Shown in pieces: positions 61,244 through 64,000 of a stretch of 64,000 bases of DNA. The notes under the pieces are model-generated. The model searched no databases, was not told the origin of the DNA, and was given only the letters and a program-made list of their open reading frames with translations. The DNA lies in assembly GCF_001632745.1 (NCBI RefSeq), contig NZ_LQRT01000046.1, positions 248,001 to 312,000 of the forward strand, read 5' to 3'. Both the position numbers and the translations under genes were made by a program. Source of the DNA: Aquimarina aggregata. GTDB lineage: Bacteria; Bacteroidota; Bacteroidia; Flavobacteriales; Flavobacteriaceae. How positions within the stretch are numbered: position 1 is the stretch's first letter; each line of letters begins with the position of its first letter.

Positions 61244-61999
61244 ATGAATGTAATCATCATAGAAGACGAAAAACCAGCCGCAAGACGTCTTAACAGAATG
61301 CTTGGTGATCTTAATATTAATGTACACACCATGCTACATTCTGTACAAGAAGCTATAACATGGTTTAATACCAACAAACATCCAGATCTTATATTTCTAG
61401 ATATTCAATTAAGTGATGGATTATCTTTTGAAATCTTTGACGTGATTAGTATTAAAAGTTCGATCATATTTACAACAGCCTATGATGAGTATGCGCTAAA
61501 AGCATTCAAACTAAATAGCATCGATTACCTACTTAAACCTATCGACGATGAAGAATTAGAAGCTGCGGTTATTAAATACAAGGAACAAACCCCTCAAAAA
61601 CAACAAATACAGGTAGATTTTGAGGATATCAAAAAACTACTGGTTAACCCTATGGATCGTACTTATAAAAGACGATTTACAGCAAGAGTTGGACAACATC
61701 TAAAAATATTCTCTGTAGAAGATATAGAGTGTTTTTATTCTGAAAACAAAGGGACATACCTACATACCAATGATAATCGAAATTATCTAATTGACACAAC
61801 TTTAGAAGCATTGGATGAAGAGTTAAATCCGCAACAGTTTTTTAGAGTTAGTCGAAAATTTTATATCAATATCAATGCTATAAAAGACATTATTTCTTAT
61901 ACTAATTCTAGGTTACAAATAAAACTTAATAGCTTTAATGAACAGGAAGTAATTGTAGCCCGAGAGCGTGTCAAAGATTTTAAAGCCTGGTTAGAGTAA
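61244..61999 (+). CDS. LytTR-family response regulator
   Basis: The 251-residue protein has a receiver domain (about 1-120) with phospho-acceptor D53 in IFLDIQL and conserved Lys98 in YLLKPID. A LytTR DNA-binding domain (about 140-250) follows, with RFTARVGQHLKIFSVEDIEC at its start and FFRVSRKFYININAIKDI in its core. It is the partner of the LytS-type kinase three genes upstream; LytS/LytTR pairs sense envelope-related signals. The three 2TM genes sit between kinase and regulator, suggesting they tune this pathway. Confidence 0.92.
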   Translation: MNVIIIEDEKPAARRLNRMLGDLNINVHTMLHSVQEAITWFNTNKHPDLIFLDIQLSDGLSFEIFDVISIKSSIIFTTAYDEYALKAFKLNSIDYLLKPIDDEELEAAVIKYKEQTPQKQQIQVDFEDIKKLLVNPMDRTYKRRFTARVGQHLKIFSVEDIECFYSENKGTYLHTNDNRNYLIDTTLEALDEELNPQQFFRVSRKFYININAIKDIISYTNSRLQIKLNSFNEQEVIVARERVKDFKAWLE

Positions 62000-62003
62000 A
62001 AAT

Positions 62004-62039
62004 AAAAACCAAGAGGAAAAACAGCACCTCTTGGTTTTT
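62004..62039. terminator. Strong bidirectional terminator
   Basis: AAAAACCAAGAGG (62004-62016) pairs with CCTCTTGGTTTTT (62027-62039) over a 10-base loop. It serves the LytTR operon and the convergent propeller lipoprotein. Confidence 0.9.
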
Positions 62040-62079
62040 TTGGAAAAATAATTGTTTGCGTAATTCTAACAATTCATTT

Positions 62080-63462
62080 TTATATAGCGACGATACCTTG
62101 AGTATTGGTATCTGGGAGATTCCCTGATTCTTCTCCAATAAACTCTAAACTTTGTCCATTAACTCTGTAGATTCCTATAGTTCCATCTAATCCAAATAAT
62201 TGGTATAGAAACTGTCCGTCGTCAGAAATCCACATGTCGATCCATCCATCGGTTCTTGCAAAAGCATCCGGTCCGTTATCTGCTCCACCTGTTCCTGTTC
62301 CAACAGCAGCAGTTTGATCGATTAACTCTACTACTCCATTATCAAAACTGTATGATGCTAGACCTGCTTCGATTGCATTCGACACAAAAAATGTATTGCC
62401 ATCTGAAGTAAAATCTAACCAACAAGCGGTTCTTCCTGTATTACCTTCTCCGGATCTTACATCTAAAGTGATTGGTGATAAGCTACCATCTCCCTGAATT
62501 TGCCATGTAGATACTGATCCATCTTGTAAAGCAGGAAATGCCGGAGGTGTACCATCTGGTTGAAATTCTCTTGCTTCTGTAACTACTACATAGTTATTTC
62601 CTACGATTTGAAACCCAATTGCCGAAGGAAGGTTTCTTCCTTCTGTATTGCCTCTTAATGTAGACGTTGCAGCAGCCACTTGGTTTGCTGATAACGTCCC
62701 ATCTCCATTTACAGCATAAACTACAATCTCATCTTCACTACCAGAAGCTAATGCTGCTGCTCCAGAATTAATAGAAGCTACCACTAACCAATTCCCATCA
62801 GGAGAAAACTGAACTGCAGAAGGTCTGTTTGCTAAATTTCTTGTTGATCCTGCTATTGCAGATAAAGATCCGTCTTCTAATAACCAAAATCCTGTTACTG
62901 TTCCTTGTTGTTCTGGTTCGCCACCCGCTAAAAACTCTTGACGAGTAATATTAGATACATATACGATTCCCTTTACTCCATTTGCACTTCTTGCTGAGTA
63001 AGCAATACTATTTGGTCCTACTGCTCCCGTTGCTACAGGATCTCCAGCTTGTTCTAGAGAAAAATCATCCTGAATATTAAAAGAAGTTATGGTGTTACTA
63101 CCTGCGTTTACCGCTAGTAAATTTTTATTATCATCTGTTTTCGTAAGCGCATATGCCGAAATAAGTGGATCTAATCCTTCTCCTCCATCATAATCACCTC
63201 CATTTCCACCAGTAAACACAGGCCCTATTGGGGTTAAAGTTCCATCTGCATTTCTACCGTAAGAAATAATTGTATTAGGCCCTTGTATATTTGTTCCTGC
63301 AACCTGTCCATCACCATTTGTCATAGCATATACTGCTCCAACAAAATCATCATTGTCTCCACCACCATCGCCCCCTCCTCCTGGGAAATCATCATCTTTA
63401 CAAGAAGTATATGTGAATGCTACTGCCAAAAGTGTAAACAGACTTAGTCTTAAATTTTTCAT
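62080..63462 (-). CDS. Beta-propeller lipoprotein, lactonase-like
   Basis: The 460-residue lipoprotein (lipobox TYTSC, lipid Cys at 21) has a Gly/Asp-rich linker (about 25-42) and then a seven-bladed propeller pattern. Its blades include VFTGGNGGDYDGGEGLDPLI, FSPDGNWLVVASINSGAAAL and WLDFTSDGNTFFVSNAIEA. FSPDGxWLVVA is shared with 6-phosphogluconolactonase-type (Pfam lactonase) propellers, but the catalytic pattern is not certain. The protein is presumably in the outer membrane or on the surface and may bind or cleave a sugar lactone. It is transcribed alone. Confidence 0.75.
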   Translation of the reverse strand: MKNLRLSLFTLLAVAFTYTSCKDDDFPGGGGDGGGDNDDFVGAVYAMTNGDGQVAGTNIQGPNTIISYGRNADGTLTPIGPVFTGGNGGDYDGGEGLDPLISAYALTKTDDNKNLLAVNAGSNTITSFNIQDDFSLEQAGDPVATGAVGPNSIAYSARSANGVKGIVYVSNITRQEFLAGGEPEQQGTVTGFWLLEDGSLSAIAGSTRNLANRPSAVQFSPDGNWLVVASINSGAAALASGSEDEIVVYAVNGDGTLSANQVAAATSTLRGNTEGRNLPSAIGFQIVGNNYVVVTEAREFQPDGTPPAFPALQDGSVSTWQIQGDGSLSPITLDVRSGEGNTGRTACWLDFTSDGNTFFVSNAIEAGLASYSFDNGVVELIDQTAAVGTGTGGADNGPDAFARTDGWIDMWISDDGQFLYQLFGLDGTIGIYRVNGQSLEFIGEESGNLPDTNTQGIVAI

Positions 63463-63893
63463 TTTCTTTTTTTTTGAGTTTTACGTTACTGTTTAGAATA
63501 CCCAATAAGTTAATTTGTATACCATTTCTAAATGTTTTCTAAAGAAAACGTTCAAAACTTATAAAGTACTTTACACATTTCTAATTTGGCCAAATAAGAT
63601 ATGAAGATCAAGAATGTGTGAATTTTACTATTTAGTTTTCTTGACTAAAAGTTGGTACGTAAGTGAAAGAACAACTTACAACAAAAAAAATGTTATATAA
63701 ATTTTAAGAAAGAATAATAAAGAACAAAAAACATAGCTAAACTATTAATTACTAAATATTTAACCCAAACAACAAAGTTCTAAAGAAATCATAATTCATC
63801 ACAAAATTTGTGATAATATTAACATTTCTATAACTAAACTGTAACAGTAATTATGTATTGCAAATGTTAGCTGTCTAACAAAAAAACAGTGGA
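63463..63893. other. AT-rich intergenic region, no gene seen
   Basis: These 431 bases upstream of the propeller lipoprotein gene show no convincing frame. The last part, from 63886, belongs to the terminator of the partial gene on the right. The rest must hold the promoter of the lipoprotein gene; no dyad or promoter box stood out. Confidence 0.5.
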
Positions 63894-63909
63894 TTAGTAT
63901 TCCCACTGT
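63886..63909 (-). terminator. Terminator of the partial right-edge gene
   Basis: ACAGTGG (63886-63892) pairs with CCACTGT (63903-63909). On the minus strand it is followed by a run of Ts. The stop codon at 63896-63894 sits in the loop. Confidence 0.7.
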
Positions 63910-64000
63910 CTCTTTTTGTTTAGTTCTTCTTCAGCTTCTAATTCTTCTTGAGGAATTACTTTTAGGAAAGATGAATGTTGTTCGATTGCAAATTCTAATT
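63894..64000 (-). CDS. Partial gene, C-terminal end only
   Basis: The minus-strand frame entering from the right edge ends at the TAA at 63896-63894 and gives 34 residues in view. The last are LKVIPQEELEAEEELNKKR and QWEY. The tail is acidic and helical with no signal for export. The family cannot be named from this fragment. The stop is inside a terminator hairpin, so this is the last gene of its transcript. Confidence 0.7.
   Translation of the reverse strand, partial: LEFAIEQHSSFLKVIPQEELEAEEELNKKRQWEY

Noticed and set aside
63838..63848. ACTGTAACAGT, resembling the Rrf2 half-sites
   Set aside because: The half-sites overlap with a start-to-start distance far shorter than the 18 bases of the two operon sites.

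Overview
The window looks like chromosomal DNA from a marine member of the Flavobacteriaceae (Bacteroidota), possibly close to Aquimarina; the genus is a guess. The reasons are a very low GC content, genes mostly without Shine-Dalgarno sites, several proteins ending in type IX secretion (T9SS) sorting domains, two GLPGLI proteins, a TonB-dependent receptor with a carboxypeptidase-like N-terminal domain, 2TM-domain proteins, a DUF6090 protein, a LETM1-related protein and promoter-like TAnnTTTG boxes. I saw no rRNA, tRNA, CRISPR array, insertion sequence or prophage.

Left part (1-9.4 kb). A secreted MBL-fold hydrolase and a large BNR/sortilin-like propeller protein end at a strong terminator. 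A minus-strand accessory stretch follows (4.2-9.1 kb). It holds a decayed gene pair, an orphan protein, a lipoprotein with an HExxH motif coupled to a small exported protein, a small HTH protein, and a conserved-looking 164-residue protein. The intergenic DNA here carries unusual inverted repeats. This is the part most likely to be laterally acquired.

Middle part (9.4-26.4 kb). A TPR/AraC-type regulator is split by a one-base frameshift in an A7 run. It is followed by an S9 peptidase, a DUF2490 plus isochorismatase pair, two alpha/beta hydrolases (one fused to OsmC), a GNAT, a thioredoxin and an M15/M74-like peptidase. An Rrf2-controlled operon (19.9-24.0 kb) has two operator-like dyads with identical half-site spacing. 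It encodes an Asp-nucleophile hydrolase, an NmrA-like protein, a flavin-binding PNPOx-like protein and two NTF2-like proteins. A DUF6090 protein and a serine hydrolase close the section.

Secreted-enzyme part (26.4-40.1 kb). This contains a multidomain PL6 polysaccharide lyase (probably for alginate), two tandem Fn3-metallophosphoesterase paralogs and an M36 fungalysin protease, all with T9SS tails. A GNAT-NTF2 fusion gene interrupts it.

Right part (40.7-64 kb). Two exported superoxide dismutases (Mn-type and Cu/Zn) precede an ECF sigma/anti-sigma pair. A four-gene DUF4331-TPR-barrel operon diverges from a LETM1-related gene. A second ECF sigma gene is coupled to a membrane protein. Next come an NDH-2 dehydrogenase and two GLPGLI genes divergent from a TonB receptor. 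The receptor heads a run through DUF2141 and TPR-like genes to a LytS/LytTR two-component system with three free-standing 2TM proteins between kinase and regulator. A beta-propeller lipoprotein and the 3' end of one more gene finish the window.
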